Source: Deltaproteobacteria bacterium RIFOXYD12_FULL_56_24
GTDB lineage: Bacteria; Desulfobacterota; Desulfobulbia; Desulfobulbales; Desulfurivibrionaceae
Reading direction: 5' to 3'
Length of the DNA: 62,092 nucleotides
Assembly: GCA_001799285.1 (NCBI GenBank)
Contig: MGTD01000002.1
Span: 420-62,511 of the forward strand
Part shown: positions 9,153 to 17,987 of the stretch, piece after piece
Layout of the letters: each line of letters begins with the position of its first letter
How positions within the stretch are numbered: the stretch's first letter is position 1
Made by a program: the position numbers and the translations under genes
The notes under the pieces: model-generated
What the model was told of the DNA's origin: nothing
The model's input: only the letters and a program-made list of their open reading frames with translations
Database searches by the model: none

Positions 9153-9503
9153 ATGTCCTTTGCCCTCAGTAAACAGTATGTACAATTTACCGCGGTCATG
9201 CATAGGGAATACGAACAGGCTGTAAAAAAAATGCGGGAGGAACTGTCCAAGGGCCGGACATATGACCAAGCCTGTAATACCTTGGCCGATATCAGTCAGG
9301 AGATAAAGGCTTTTATCAGGGAAGATTTTCTCAAAATCATCATTGCGGAAGAACATTTCGGGGCAGGAATCGAAATCTCCGACATCGCCATGTTTCTTGA
9401 GCTTCCGTACGAAAAAGTCGAATCCGCCCGATTGACCTTGGTCAATGACATGGCGCAGGAAGCAGAATACCATCTGGAACGGCAGACCGGAAAAATCAAC
9501 TGA
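9153..9503 (+). CDS. Small conserved-looking protein, function unknown
   Basis: This is a 116-residue acidic, mostly helical cytoplasmic protein with no signal peptide or transmembrane segment. I do not recognise the family. The ATG at 9153 is preceded by AGAGAGAAG at a good distance, and the reading frame is clean. It is divergent from the DUF3108 gene and has no obvious operon partner. Confidence 0.65.
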   Translation: MSFALSKQYVQFTAVMHREYEQAVKKMREELSKGRTYDQACNTLADISQEIKAFIREDFLKIIIAEEHFGAGIEISDIAMFLELPYEKVESARLTLVNDMAQEAEYHLERQTGKIN

Positions 9504-9636
9504 CTACCGGGGGCCTTACTGCATAAAGGGCGGGCTAATGACAACCCAGCCAGCAACCATCCGGATTGCAGACAAAAAACAGTAACTAATCACGGGGCAA
9601 ACTCACAAAGGTCAAATAACCACGGAATCACCCTTC

Positions 9637-9680
9637 GGGTATAAGTTTCGTTTTGAGCAGACAAGCTGCTCAACTCAGCT
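9637..9680 (+). repeat. 44-bp dispersed repeat, copy A
   Basis: The segment starts GGGTATAAGTTTCG and ends CTGCTCAACTCAGCT. It is nearly identical to 28145-28187. Both copies contain a short hairpin with arms GAGCAG and CTGCTC. Copy A ends 2 bp before the 108-bp element. Confidence 0.85.
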
Positions 9681-9682
9681 AA

Positions 9683-9790
9683 AAGCGGTCACATGGTGCC
9701 GCAGGTTTCGGCAAGCGGGGCGGCGAAGCGTACATCTTGTACGTGAGACGGGCCGATCGCCGCAAGATCTGGTGTCCTGTGATCGCTTAC
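9683..9790 (+). repeat. 108-bp palindromic element, copy 1
   Basis: One of three related elements. Outer arms are GCGGTCACATGG (9685-9696) and CCTGTGATCGC (9776-9786). The centre is a small hairpin with CGTACA (9729-9734) and TGTACG (9738-9743). The core between arms matches copies 2 and 3 at most positions. It ends exactly at the A-tract of the adjacent terminator. Confidence 0.85.
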
Positions 9791-9825
9791 AAAAAAACAG
9801 GTGGGCCTCAACAAAGAAGCCCACC
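9791..9825 (-). terminator. Rho-independent terminator of the ZraP-like gene
   Basis: On the minus strand GGTGGGCTTC pairs with GAGGCCCACC across a 6-nt loop and is followed by TGTTTTTTTG. It lies 28 nt downstream of the stop of the leftward gene at 9853. Confidence 0.88.
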
Positions 9826-9852
9826 CGAAAAAATGACAACCATCACTACCTC

Positions 9853-10308
9853 TTACTGCCGAGAAGCACGACGCTGATGGCCATAACCCATGTCCATACC
9901 CATACCCATGCCCATACCCATGCCCATACCCGGTCCGCCACAACTGAAGCCACCCTTGGTCAAGCCGGCATCCTGAGCCTTCTTGTGCATCTGGCCACGA
10001 AGATCAAACAACTCCTCGGAGAGCCTTGCCGCCTTTTTCTCATCCGGATTGTCACCGCGCATCACCGCCGCAATCTCCGTTTTCTTGGAAACCATCTTCT
10101 TGCGCAAGTCTGTTGTCTCGTCAAAGAATTTCTCCCTGGCTTTCAAGTCCTGTTCACTCATTTGCCCTTGACCTTGTCCCTGGCCGCCCATCATTGCGCA
10201 GCCAGGCCCCATGCCTGGCCCGCCTCCCATGGGTCTCGCCTCGGCAAGCTGATATCCGGCCAAGCCAAACGCGGCTACCGCTACAACTGCAAGTAATGTC
10301 TTTTTCAT
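9853..10308 (-). CDS. ZraP/Spy-like periplasmic metal-responsive protein
   Basis: This 151-residue secreted protein resembles the ZraP/Spy/CpxP group of periplasmic chaperones and heavy-metal sensors. A signal peptide (MKKTLLAVVAVAAFGLAGYQ, then AEA) precedes a Gly/Met/Gln-rich stretch. A helical core follows (KAREKFFDETTDLRKKMV and KKAARLSEELFDLRGQM). The tail is a run of Gly-Met dipeptides and a His/Arg end, and may bind metal. The ATG at 10308 has a perfect AGGAGG ribosome site. A sigma-54-like promoter lies upstream, a terminator follows, and a ZraS-like kinase is divergent next door, which supports an envelope-stress role. Confidence 0.85.
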   Translation of the reverse strand: MKKTLLAVVAVAAFGLAGYQLAEARPMGGGPGMGPGCAMMGGQGQGQGQMSEQDLKAREKFFDETTDLRKKMVSKKTEIAAVMRGDNPDEKKAARLSEELFDLRGQMHKKAQDAGLTKGGFSCGGPGMGMGMGMGMGMDMGYGHQRRASRQ

Positions 10309-10377
10309 CTTTTGCCTCCTGAACAAATGTTGTTTAGTTGAAGGGTTGTAATGGTCCCTCTGTATATTTTGTTCCAG

Positions 10378-10394
10378 TTACAACAACCATGCCA
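10378..10394 (-). promoter_or_regulatory. Sigma-54-like promoter of the ZraP-like gene
   Basis: On the minus strand the sequence TGGCATGGTTGTTGTA matches the consensus TGGCACG-N4-TTGCW, with C to T changes in the -24 and the -12 elements. The -12 element lies about 70 nt upstream of the start codon. ZraP genes elsewhere are activated by the NtrC-family regulator ZraR with sigma-54, so the position makes sense. The -12 GT instead of GC weakens the call. Confidence 0.5.
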
Positions 10395-10487
10395 ACAGAG
10401 GATAAAAAAGATAACATACTGAAATAACATAATTTTTACTAACCAAAATGACAGGGACTCGCACCGGAGCATAATACAGGCTGCGGA

Positions 10488-10535
10488 CTGGATATTTTTT
10501 ATCCAAGCGCAGAGATCATATCTGGATATTTTTTA
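10488..10535. repeat. Pair of 14-bp direct repeats (possible activator sites)
   Basis: CTGGATATTTTTTA occurs at 10488-10501 and 10522-10535, 34 bp apart centre to centre. The first copy lies within a palindrome, TGGATA-N5-TATCCA. Their place between divergent stress genes suggests regulator binding sites, which is an inference. Confidence 0.5.
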
Positions 10536-10727
10536 CTCAACCAAAAATCATCAAGGAGGTGGTGCCGTCATTCCCGCAACAAAAACGATTGCGGAACATA
10601 GCTATATCCGAACCGCCAAACCGTAACTAGTGCGGAACAATAATTGCTTGTGCATCATAATCGTGGTTTCATAAAAACGAACCCGTACTCCATGCCGATA
10701 AAGATTTTTCTTCTGGATAAAGGCCTC

Positions 10728-12530
10728 ATGAAAAAAAGCGAAATTGTTACCTCCCCTTTTGCCTATGCCTCCCCTTGGATTTTGGCCACAGCCATAGGCA
10801 TGCTCATTGCCATTGTTTATTTCTTCGCGGCTAATAACCTGCAGCGGGAAAAACGAATCATGACCGACAGTCTCTTCAACAAGGGACAGGCCATAATCCG
10901 TTTTGTCGGCGCAGGAACCAGGGCCTCGATGATGATGATGGGGGCACCCGATACCCGGCAATTCCAGCACCTGATCGAACAGGCCGCAGGAGAATCAAGC
11001 ATTATCTATATCGCGGTGACAGATCGCACGGGCAAAATCGTGGCCCACAGCACTCCCGGCCTGGTGGGGACCGACCTTGACCATTCCCTGTTTGCCGACA
11101 GCGAGCTTGCGCCGGTCGGCAAATACCAGATTATAAGCGACCGAAAAACGAACCAGAAGGTTTTTGAAATTGTAGCGCCATTCAAACCGTTCATGCGCGG
11201 ACGTGGTTTTTTCAGGAGGCACATGCAGGAAAGGCAGCAGGCCGGGAAAACGGACTGCCTGGTGGGGGAAAATGCGCCAGGCCCGTCGGTTGGGCAATCT
11301 TTTCCAGACAATGTTTCCTGGCTGCCCGGGGATAATCTATCTATTATTGTCGGTCTCGACATGACGGAGCAGGACAAGATTATCCAGCAGGACCGGTACC
11401 AGATGCTCTATATGTCCATCGCCATGCTGCTGGTGGCGATGGGCGGGTGGATCGCCTTGCTGACCGCGCAAAGCTACCGCTCCTCCCAAAAAACCCTCAT
11501 GAACATGCGGGCCTTTACCGACCTGCTTATCTCCCGCCTGCCCGTGGGCATCATCGCCACCAATGCCGAAGGACATATCCAGACCTTCAACAGCTCTGCT
11601 GCAAAATTCACCGGGAAAACCCCGTCCCAGACCATCGGCCATCTTCAGACTGCGGTTCTGCCGGAGATCCAGCAGTTTATCCCCTTGGGAGAACAGGAAC
11701 GGGAGGTCATCGATCGAGAGATTATTATGCCTCCGGATTCTCCAACCCCCAGTCACTTGAACGTCACTTCCCTGCCCATCACCGATGGCCAGGACAACAC
11801 CCTGGGCCGGGTCATGCTCATGTATGATATCACGGAGATCAAAAAACTCGAAGCTCAGGTCCGGCGTCACGACCGCCTTGTCGCCTTGGGCAAAATGGCC
11901 GCCGGGGTGGCCCATGAGGTCCGCAATCCGTTGAGCTCCATCAAGGGTTTCGCCATCCTGCTCGGTTCCCGTTTTCCTGTGGAAAGCGAGGAAGGCGAAG
12001 CCGCCAGGTTGTTGATCAGCGAAGTGGAACGGCTCAACCGCAGCATTACCGAGCTGCTCACCTACGCCCGCCCCTTGCCCCTAGCCATCAGCGAGGTGGA
12101 GATCGAGCCGTTTATCGAGGCATCCCTCAAGCTTATCCAGAGCGACGCCAGGGAACTGGGGGTGGTCGTGTACCAGGAGATCGCCCTGCCGCGCCGTCAG
12201 GTGCGTCTGGACAAGGACCGCCTCAATCAGGTTCTGCTGAATCTCTACCTCAACAGCATGCAGGCCATGGATCACGGCGGGGAATTAAAGGTTTCGGTGC
12301 ATGAGGGGGATCGGCCCGGAACCGTGGAAATAAGTGTGCGGGACACGGGCTGCGGAATCGCGGCAAATATTCTGGAACGGGTCATGGACCCGTATTTTAC
12401 GACCAAACCGGAGGGCACCGGTCTGGGATTGGCCATGGTCTATAAAATCATCGACGAACACGGAGGCACGATCAGGATCGCGAGCCAGGAAGGGGAAGGC
12501 ACCACCGTAACCATTATCCTGCCGGGATGA
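10728..12530 (+). CDS. ZraS-like sensor histidine kinase
   Basis: This 600-residue membrane sensor kinase would phosphorylate an NtrC-type regulator. Transmembrane segments lie at about 13-36 and 227-247 and bracket a periplasmic sensing domain. A PAS domain spans about 258-370. The HisKA H-box GVAHEVRNPLSSIKGF places the phospho-histidine at 396. ATPase boxes are LLNLYLNSMQA near 503, DTGCGIA at 539 and GTGLGLAM at 563. The frame is open back to a TTG at 10644, but the ATG at 10728 has AAAGG upstream and starts just before the first membrane helix. No regulator gene adjoins. The NtrC-type regulator at 25081 is the only candidate partner in this window. Confidence 0.9.
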   Translation: MKKSEIVTSPFAYASPWILATAIGMLIAIVYFFAANNLQREKRIMTDSLFNKGQAIIRFVGAGTRASMMMMGAPDTRQFQHLIEQAAGESSIIYIAVTDRTGKIVAHSTPGLVGTDLDHSLFADSELAPVGKYQIISDRKTNQKVFEIVAPFKPFMRGRGFFRRHMQERQQAGKTDCLVGENAPGPSVGQSFPDNVSWLPGDNLSIIVGLDMTEQDKIIQQDRYQMLYMSIAMLLVAMGGWIALLTAQSYRSSQKTLMNMRAFTDLLISRLPVGIIATNAEGHIQTFNSSAAKFTGKTPSQTIGHLQTAVLPEIQQFIPLGEQEREVIDREIIMPPDSPTPSHLNVTSLPITDGQDNTLGRVMLMYDITEIKKLEAQVRRHDRLVALGKMAAGVAHEVRNPLSSIKGFAILLGSRFPVESEEGEAARLLISEVERLNRSITELLTYARPLPLAISEVEIEPFIEASLKLIQSDARELGVVVYQEIALPRRQVRLDKDRLNQVLLNLYLNSMQAMDHGGELKVSVHEGDRPGTVEISVRDTGCGIAANILERVMDPYFTTKPEGTGLGLAMVYKIIDEHGGTIRIASQEGEGTTVTIILPG

Positions 12531-12585
12531 CGCAAAACTCACCAAAAACAAAAAAATGGCTCGATCTCTGTATGATCTCTGTATT

Positions 12586-12686
12586 GTAAACGTGCAGCAG
12601 TATCACAAATGCGCGGAAGAGGCCTGCGATAGAGCGCACATGCGCAGGCCGATGCAGCTGCTGCGGTGCTGCTGCTGCACGTTTAC
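12586..12686. repeat. Nested palindrome between convergent genes
   Basis: A perfect 15-bp inverted repeat, GTAAACGTGCAGCAG (12586-12600) and its complement (12672-12686), encloses a second inverted repeat with arms GGCCTGCG and CGCAGGCC. It fills the gap between the ZraS-like kinase and the murA stop. It could terminate both transcripts, but there is no clear U-tract, and the size suggests a small inserted element. Confidence 0.8.
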
Positions 12687-12693
12687 AGAGGAG

Positions 12694-13950
12694 TCACTCC
12701 TTTTCGCGCCGGATCCTGGCCCCGGCCGCAGAAAGTTTACCCACAAGATTATCATAACCCCGGTCCAGATGGTAGACCCGGGAAATATGGGTTTCCCCCT
12801 CGGCGGCAAGGGCCGCGATCACCAGGGAAGCGCTGGCCCGCAAGTCCGTGGCCATCACCGGTGCCCCGCTCAAGCGGCCGGTGCCGGTGACGATGGCGCT
12901 GTGGCCATCCACCTTGATGTCGGCCCCCATGCGGTCCAACTCGGCCACATGCATGAAGCGGTTTTCGAAGATGGTTTCGGCAATCACGCTCAAGCCCTCG
13001 CTCAAGGTCATCAAGGCCATGATCTGAGCTTGCAGATCGGTAGGGAAGCCGGGATATGGCATGGTCTTGATGTCCACGCTCCGCAGAGGCCCCTTGCGGG
13101 CGACATGAATACAGCCCTGCCCTTCCACAATAGACAACCCTGCAGCTCGTAATTTTTCCAGCAAGGAGGGCAGATGCTGCGGGTTGCACTGCGTCAACGT
13201 GGCCTCGCCTCCAACCGCACCGACCGCGATGAGATATGTACCTGCCTCGATCCGGTCGGGGATGACCTCCATTTCAGTGCCGTGTAGTTTCTTCACCCCC
13301 TCAACAACCAGGGTATCGGAATCCTTACCCTTGATCCGCGCCCCCATGGCAATGAGCAGATCGACAAGGTTGCCGATTTCCGGCTCTCGGGCCGCATTCT
13401 TGATCACGCTGACGCCCTCGGCCAGGGTCGCAGCCATGAGGATATTCTCCGTCCCGGTGACCGAAGGGATATCGAAACAGACAGTGCCTCCCTGCAACCT
13501 GCCCTCGGCCTTGGCCTCGACATACCCCTGGCTCAATTCATACCGGGAGCCAAGTTTTTCCAGACCCTGAAGGTGGAAATTGATGGGGCGGGCGCCGATG
13601 GCGCAACCCCCGGGCAGGGAAACCCGGGCCGTGCCCATGCGAGCCAGAAGGGGCCCCAGAACCAGCACCGAGGCCCGCATGGTTTTCACCAGTTCATAGG
13701 AAGCCTCGCAGCTGGTGATCGTTGAGGCATCAAGCACCAGCGTCGTGCCGTCTTTCTGCCACTTGACTCCGAAAGACTCCAGCAGTGAAAGAAAGGTTCG
13801 AACATCCCGGAGATCCGGGACATTGCGCAGAATGATCGGCTCACCGCTCAGCAGACAGGCGGCCATCAACGGCAGGGCCGCATTTTTAGCGCCGCTCACC
13901 GCAATTTCACCATGCAGGGGGTAGCCACCTTCAATAACTATCTTGTCCAT
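12694..13950 (-). CDS. murA: UDP-N-acetylglucosamine 1-carboxyvinyltransferase MurA
   Basis: MurA adds enolpyruvate to UDP-GlcNAc, the first committed step of peptidoglycan synthesis. The 418-residue protein starts [16 protein letters not shown] with the conserved [12 protein letters not shown]. The catalytic cysteine is present in GGCAIGARP (Cys116), so the enzyme has the fosfomycin-targeted form rather than an Asp variant. A GTG three codons upstream (13959) is an alternative start. It is the last gene of the rho-rpmE-prfA-prmC-murA run and ends at the nested palindrome. Confidence 0.96.
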   Translation of the reverse strand: MDKIVIEGGYPLHGEIAVSGAKNAALPLMAACLLSGEPIILRNVPDLRDVRTFLSLLESFGVKWQKDGTTLVLDASTITSCEASYELVKTMRASVLVLGPLLARMGTARVSLPGGCAIGARPINFHLQGLEKLGSRYELSQGYVEAKAEGRLQGGTVCFDIPSVTGTENILMAATLAEGVSVIKNAAREPEIGNLVDLLIAMGARIKGKDSDTLVVEGVKKLHGTEMEVIPDRIEAGTYLIAVGAVGGEATLTQCNPQHLPSLLEKLRAAGLSIVEGQGCIHVARKGPLRSVDIKTMPYPGFPTDLQAQIMALMTLSEGLSVIAETIFENRFMHVAELDRMGADIKVDGHSAIVTGTGRLSGAPVMATDLRASASLVIAALAAEGETHISRVYHLDRGYDNLVGKLSAAGARIRREKE

Positions 13951-14090
13951 ACGGCTCACTCTTTTATAGAAAAATGGGGCAGCTACTCACTTGAGATTCA
14001 GGATTCGGGATAATGTTGTCACAGGCTTCATCATGCTGATTTTTAAATTCGCAATTCCAACACCAGAGGAGGTCAATGCTCCGTTACGAC

Positions 14091-14948
14091 TCAACAACGA
14101 CGGGCCTGGAAAATACGCGGCAAACCAGCCAGATCAAAATGGACCTGCAACCTATCATATTCCCGAAAGGAAGCAAAGATTTTCAGCACCGCCTCATGCT
14201 GATCCGAGCCGATCTCCATGAAAAACAGGCCACCGGTCAGCATTACCTGATGAACTTGCGCCGCCAGGGCACGGATTTCGGAGAGGCCGTCAGCGCCTCC
14301 GCTCAAGGCGCGATGGGGCTCGAAATCCCGTACCTCCGGCTGCAGGGTGCCCAGGGTAGTTACGTCGATGTATGGCGGGTTGGAGACAACCAGGGCAAAT
14401 TTTCTTTCCTGCTTGATGGCAGTCAACCAGTCGCTGTTTACTAAACAAATCCTCGATTGTACCTGATGTCGAACAATATTTTCCTTGGCAACCAGGAGGG
14501 CATTCAGCGAAAGATCAACCCCGAAAACCTGCCGTTCCGGGAGTTCGCGAGCTAGAACAACGGTGATTGCACCACTGCCGACACCCAGATCCAGCAGCGG
14601 CCCAGGCGGCAGGCTATACTGCTGTAACGTGGCAAAAATCTTTTCCAAAAGTTCTTCTGTCTCCGGCCTGGGGATGAGAACCTGACGGGAAACCGTGAAT
14701 GGCAACGACCAGAATTCCTGCTCCCCAGTGATGTAAGCCAACGGTTCCCTGGAGAGACGCCGGAAAAGGAGCGAATTAAAAAGGGCAAGGTGCGGCTGAG
14801 AGATTTCCTGCTCCAAGGCAAGGAAAAACTGGGTGCGGGAATAGCCCAGGACATGCCCCAGCAAAAGCGCGGCTTCCACTTCCGGCTCAGCAACGCCGAC
14901 ATCGGCAAGACGCTGGACGCTCTCAAGATATAGCTGGTTGAGAATCAT
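14091..14948 (-). CDS. prmC: Release factor glutamine methyltransferase PrmC
   Basis: PrmC methylates the glutamine of the GGQ motif in release factors 1 and 2, which speeds peptide release. The 285-residue protein has an N-terminal helical domain, then the SAM-binding segment LLDLGVGSGAITVVLA and the catalytic VVSNPPYID. It is encoded directly downstream of prfA, one of its substrates. Its leader is a diverged duplicate of the prfA leader, with a short upstream reading frame ending 48 nt before this start. Confidence 0.95.
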   Translation of the reverse strand: MILNQLYLESVQRLADVGVAEPEVEAALLLGHVLGYSRTQFFLALEQEISQPHLALFNSLLFRRLSREPLAYITGEQEFWSLPFTVSRQVLIPRPETEELLEKIFATLQQYSLPPGPLLDLGVGSGAITVVLARELPERQVFGVDLSLNALLVAKENIVRHQVQSRICLVNSDWLTAIKQERKFALVVSNPPYIDVTTLGTLQPEVRDFEPHRALSGGADGLSEIRALAAQVHQVMLTGGLFFMEIGSDQHEAVLKIFASFREYDRLQVHFDLAGLPRIFQARRC

Positions 14949-14996
14949 GATGTACTATCAAAAGAAAGAAAAAGTTAACAGGATCGTGACACAAAA

Positions 14997-15056
14997 TCAG
15001 AGAGTTACCAACGAATACCCGTTGAAATCGCGGCTTTTTGCGATTTCAACAATCAT
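14997..15056 (-). promoter_or_regulatory. Leader reading frame and hairpin upstream of prmC
   Basis: A 19-codon frame, MIVEIAKSRDFNGYSLVTL then TGA, begins at 15056 in the prfA-prmC gap. Its first part forms a hairpin with a perfect 11-bp stem (GTTGAAATCGC, 15040-15050 and 15021-15031). A sister frame of the same length precedes prfA. No good ribosome site precedes this ATG, so translation is unproven. Confidence 0.6.
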
Positions 15057-15109
15057 GGGCGATTTTACGGGCCGGGAAAAAACGGAAGAGCTCCTCCCCG
15101 AAGCATGCC

Positions 15110-16177
15110 TTATTGCATAATTTGCAAGGCTTCTGTCTGGAAATGGACAATAAGAGGTTCGATGAGATCGTCAAGTTTTCCCGCGATGATTTCATCAAGC
15201 TGATACAGGGTGAGATTGATCCGATGTTCGCTGACCCTGCCTTGCGGAAAATTATAGGTCCTGATGCGTTCACTTCGATCGCCGCTGCCCACCTGACTCT
15301 TACGGTCTGCGGACATCTTCTCGTCCTGTTCGCGCTGCATCTTGTCGAGAAGCCGGGCACGGAGTACCTGCAATGCCTTGGCCTTGTTCTTGTGCTGGGA
15401 TTTTTCATCCTGACAGGTTACCACCAGGCCGGTGGGCAAATGGGTAACCCGAACCGCTGAATCTGTGGTATTAACGCTCTGCCCGCCTGAACCGGTGGAA
15501 CGGTAAACATCAAACCGCAGTTCGTTGGGGCTGATATCCAATTCAACCTCTTCCGCCTCCGGCATAACCGCCACGGTAACAGCGGAGGTATGGATCCGCC
15601 CCTGGGTTTCGGTATCGGGAACCCGTTGCACCCGGTGAGTCCCTGATTCATATTTCAATCTGCTGTAGACCTGCTCGCCGCTGATCAGGGCGATGATTTC
15701 CTTGAATCCCCCTATCCCCGTGGGATTGCTGGTCAGCACCTCAACCTTCCACCCCTGCATCTCGGCGTATCGGCTGTACATCCTGAACAGATCACTGACA
15801 AACAGGGCGGCCTCGTCCCCGCCGGTACCGGCCCTGATTTCGAGAAGGGTATTCTTGTCATCGTTGGGGTCCCTGGGGAGCAAGGCAACCCTAAGCGCCT
15901 TGATCAATTCATCCTGACTGATTTCCAGCTCGGTAAGGTCAGCCCGGACAAGCTCCCGGAGTTCACTGTCATCTTCTTCCTGAAGCAGGAGACGATTCTC
16001 CGCGATCTCCTTATTTACCTTCTTGTAGTTGCTGTACAGATCATCAAGTTTTGCCAGATTGGCATGCTCCTTGGCAACTCGACGAAATTCGGCCTGATCA
16101 CTTGCCAATTGCGGCTCTGAAAGTCTGGCTTCAAGAGCCAGCTTGCGCTCTGCAACATTTTCAAGTTGGGCAAACAT
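15110..16177 (-). CDS. prfA: Peptide chain release factor 1 (RF1)
   Basis: RF1 terminates translation at UAA and UAG. From the chosen start [12 protein letters not shown] the protein has 355 residues. The PxT codon-recognition motif is PDT (187-189) within [17 protein letters not shown]. The catalytic GGQ lies at 231-233 in [11 protein letters not shown]. The frame is open to 16246, but the extra residues are unlike the family and overlap the duplicated leader. rpmE lies upstream and prmC downstream on the same strand. Confidence 0.96.
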   Translation of the reverse strand: MFAQLENVAERKLALEARLSEPQLASDQAEFRRVAKEHANLAKLDDLYSNYKKVNKEIAENRLLLQEEDDSELRELVRADLTELEISQDELIKALRVALLPRDPNDDKNTLLEIRAGTGGDEAALFVSDLFRMYSRYAEMQGWKVEVLTSNPTGIGGFKEIIALISGEQVYSRLKYESGTHRVQRVPDTETQGRIHTSAVTVAVMPEAEEVELDISPNELRFDVYRSTGSGGQSVNTTDSAVRVTHLPTGLVVTCQDEKSQHKNKAKALQVLRARLLDKMQREQDEKMSADRKSQVGSGDRSERIRTYNFPQGRVSEHRINLTLYQLDEIIAGKLDDLIEPLIVHFQTEALQIMQ

Positions 16178-16224
16178 GATGAACTCGCAATAAGGGAAAA
16201 AGGCCACAGGTCCATAACACAAAA

Positions 16225-16284
16225 TCAAATGGCGGCAAAATGGCAACCGTTGAAATCGCGGCTTCTTGCGATTTCAACAAACAT
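16225..16284 (-). promoter_or_regulatory. Leader reading frame and hairpin upstream of prfA
   Basis: A 19-codon frame, [19 protein letters not shown] then TGA, starts at 16284 in the rpmE-prfA gap and ends 47 nt before the prfA start. It shares 11 of 19 residues with the frame before prmC, and the rest are mostly similar residues. The same 11-bp stem hairpin is present (16268-16278 with 16249-16259). An in-frame ATG at 16320 could extend it to 31 codons, with GGGGAG immediately before it, which is too close for a normal ribosome site. Confidence 0.6.
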
Positions 16285-16374
16285 GATCAGCCCGTCAAAA
16301 AAGGAACGCCCCTGAGCCATCTCCCCTAACAGGGATGGTCCAAAGGCGTCAGCAACTCATACAACAAGTTTTTC

Positions 16375-16587
16375 TTATTTGGCTGCCTGCGTCTTGCCAT
16401 ATTTTTTATTGAACTTCTCAATCCGGCCGGCAGAGTCAATCAGCTTTTGCTTACCGGTGAAAAACGGGTGGCAGGCTGAACAGATTTCCACTTTTATTGC
16501 AGAAAGAACCGAACCAAGTTCAACTGCATTGCCACAGGCACAGACGGCATCGATTTTATGATATTCGGGATGCACACCTTCTTTCAT
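16375..16587 (-). CDS. rpmE: 50S ribosomal protein L31 (zinc-binding type)
   Basis: This 70-residue ribosomal protein L31 has zinc ligands Cys16, Cys18, Cys36 and Cys39 (VCACGN and ICSACHPF), followed by [18 protein letters not shown]. The cysteines identify the zinc-containing form rather than the zinc-independent paralogue. It lies between rho and prfA, a common order in related bacteria. AGGTTCTGTCC precedes the ATG and gives a moderate ribosome site. Confidence 0.96.
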   Translation of the reverse strand: MKEGVHPEYHKIDAVCACGNAVELGSVLSAIKVEICSACHPFFTGKQKLIDSAGRIEKFNKKYGKTQAAK

Positions 16588-16727
16588 GGACAGAACCTCC
16601 GATAAATTAACAAAAACCCATTACACACGGTCCTAACGGGCCAATTTTTCCAACAAACAAGTGAAAAACGTTGAACTATATCTATATATTCTGTTTTTTG
16701 CAAGCCGGAATTGCGCGGCAAGTAAAA

Positions 16728-17987
16728 TCAACCGCCTTTCATGGAATCAAAAAAATCAGCGTTAGAGCGAGTTCCCTTCATCTTGGCCAGAAAAAATTCT
16801 ATGGCGTCCACCGGGTTCATGGAACCAAGAAGTTTACGCAAGATCCAGACCTTGTTCAACTCGTCCGGCGTAAGCAGCAGATCTTCTTTCCTGGTTCCAG
16901 AGCGGGCAATGTCTATGGCAGGAAAAATTCTCCGGTCCGAGATCTTGCGATCCAGGACAAGCTCCATATTACCGGTCCCCTTGAACTCCTCAAAGATAAC
17001 CTCATCCATACGACTGCCGGTCTCGACCAATGCGGTGGCAATAATGGTCAGGCTTCCTCCCTCTTCGATATTCCGCGCCGCGCCGAAAAACCGCTTGGGA
17101 CGGTGCAAGGCGTTGGAATCAACCCCGCCGGAAAGAATCTTGCCGCTGGGCGGCACCACAGTATTATAGGCCCTGGCCAGTCTGGTAATGCTATCGAGCA
17201 GGATAACCACATCCTTCTTGTGCTCCACCAGCCGACGGGCCTTGTCAAGAACCATCTCGGCCACCTGAATATGACGCTGGGGGGGCTCATCAAAGGTGGA
17301 GCTGATCACCTCGGCATTGACGCTCCTGGCCATATCGGTGACTTCTTCCGGCCGCTCGTCGATAAGCAGAACGATAAGAATGATCTCCTTATGATTCTTG
17401 GTGATGCTGTTGGCGATATCCTTCATCAATACAGTTTTGCCAGTCCGAGGCGGAGCGACGATCAGGCCGCGCTGCCCCTTCCCGATGGGAGCCATGATAT
17501 CCATAATCCGCATGGAGTAGTTGTCAGAATCCCGCTCAAGATGGATGCGCTCTTGAGGGTGCAAGGGGGTAAGATTGGAGAAAAGAGTTTTGTCTCTAGC
17601 CTTTTCCGGCGGGTCAAAATTGACGCTGTCAACCTTGAGCAAAGCGAAATAACGTTCGCCTTCCTTGGGAGTCCGCACCGGCCCTTCAATGGTATCGCCA
17701 GTGCGTAAGTTAAGACGCCTGATCTGGGAAGGCGAAACATAAATGTCGTCTGGCCCGGGCAGATAATTGTAATACGGCGCCCGCAGAAAACCAAAGCCAT
17801 CGGGCAAGACCTCAAGCACGCCGCTACCCCAGTTCTCGCCGTTTTTTTCGGCCTGACCGCCTGCGGCCTGCAGAATGGCAAAAATCAGCTCCTGCTTACG
17901 CATGGCGCTGTAATCTTCAATCCGGTGATCCTTGGCGAGCTTGGTGAGCTCGGTGATTTTCATCAATTTAAGTTCAGATAAGTTCAT
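16728..17987 (-). CDS. rho: Transcription termination factor Rho
   Basis: Rho is the hexameric RNA helicase that terminates transcription. From [19 protein letters not shown] it has 419 residues. The N-terminal helical domain is followed by the RNA-binding cold-shock fold, with [16 protein letters not shown] and [19 protein letters not shown]. The ATPase has the P-loop APPRTGKT and the Walker B region [16 protein letters not shown]. The frame extends to 18059, but residues before 17987 are not family-like, and GGAG precedes this ATG. It is the first gene of the leftward operon. Confidence 0.96.
   Translation of the reverse strand: MNLSELKLMKITELTKLAKDHRIEDYSAMRKQELIFAILQAAGGQAEKNGENWGSGVLEVLPDGFGFLRAPYYNYLPGPDDIYVSPSQIRRLNLRTGDTIEGPVRTPKEGERYFALLKVDSVNFDPPEKARDKTLFSNLTPLHPQERIHLERDSDNYSMRIMDIMAPIGKGQRGLIVAPPRTGKTVLMKDIANSITKNHKEIILIVLLIDERPEEVTDMARSVNAEVISSTFDEPPQRHIQVAEMVLDKARRLVEHKKDVVILLDSITRLARAYNTVVPPSGKILSGGVDSNALHRPKRFFGAARNIEEGGSLTIIATALVETGSRMDEVIFEEFKGTGNMELVLDRKISDRRIFPAIDIARSGTRKEDLLLTPDELNKVWILRKLLGSMNPVDAIEFFLAKMKGTRSNADFFDSMKGG

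Larger units (their letters stand above)
9504..9852. other. Spacer filled with repeats and a terminator
   Basis: No gene is visible. The spacer holds a 44-bp repeat (9637-9680), a 108-bp palindromic element (9683-9790) and an intrinsic terminator serving the leftward ZraP-like gene (9791-9825). Each is listed separately. Confidence 0.7.
10309..10727. other. Divergent regulatory spacer between ZraP-like gene and ZraS-like kinase
   Basis: This 419-nt AT-rich spacer contains the sigma-54-like promoter (10378-10394) and a pair of 14-bp direct repeats (10488-10535). It also has a strong AAGGAGGT at 10553-10560 followed only by a 22-codon frame. The sequence CCAAACCGTAACTA at 10617-10630 resembles the end of repeat element copy 2. 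No protein gene of normal size is visible. Confidence 0.5.

Noticed and set aside
9890-9945. CRISPR- or minisatellite-like run of CCCATACCCATG units
   Set aside because: It is the Gly-Met repeat tail of the ZraP-like protein. There are no spacers and no cas genes.
14943-15057. Target-site duplication around the prmC leader (AATCATG at both ends; CAAACATGAT around the prfA leader)
   Set aside because: The direct repeats are suggestive of insertion, but similarity between the two leaders continues beyond them (a T-rich run and a GGGGAG...GCTC segment), so a simple duplicated segment explains them equally well.
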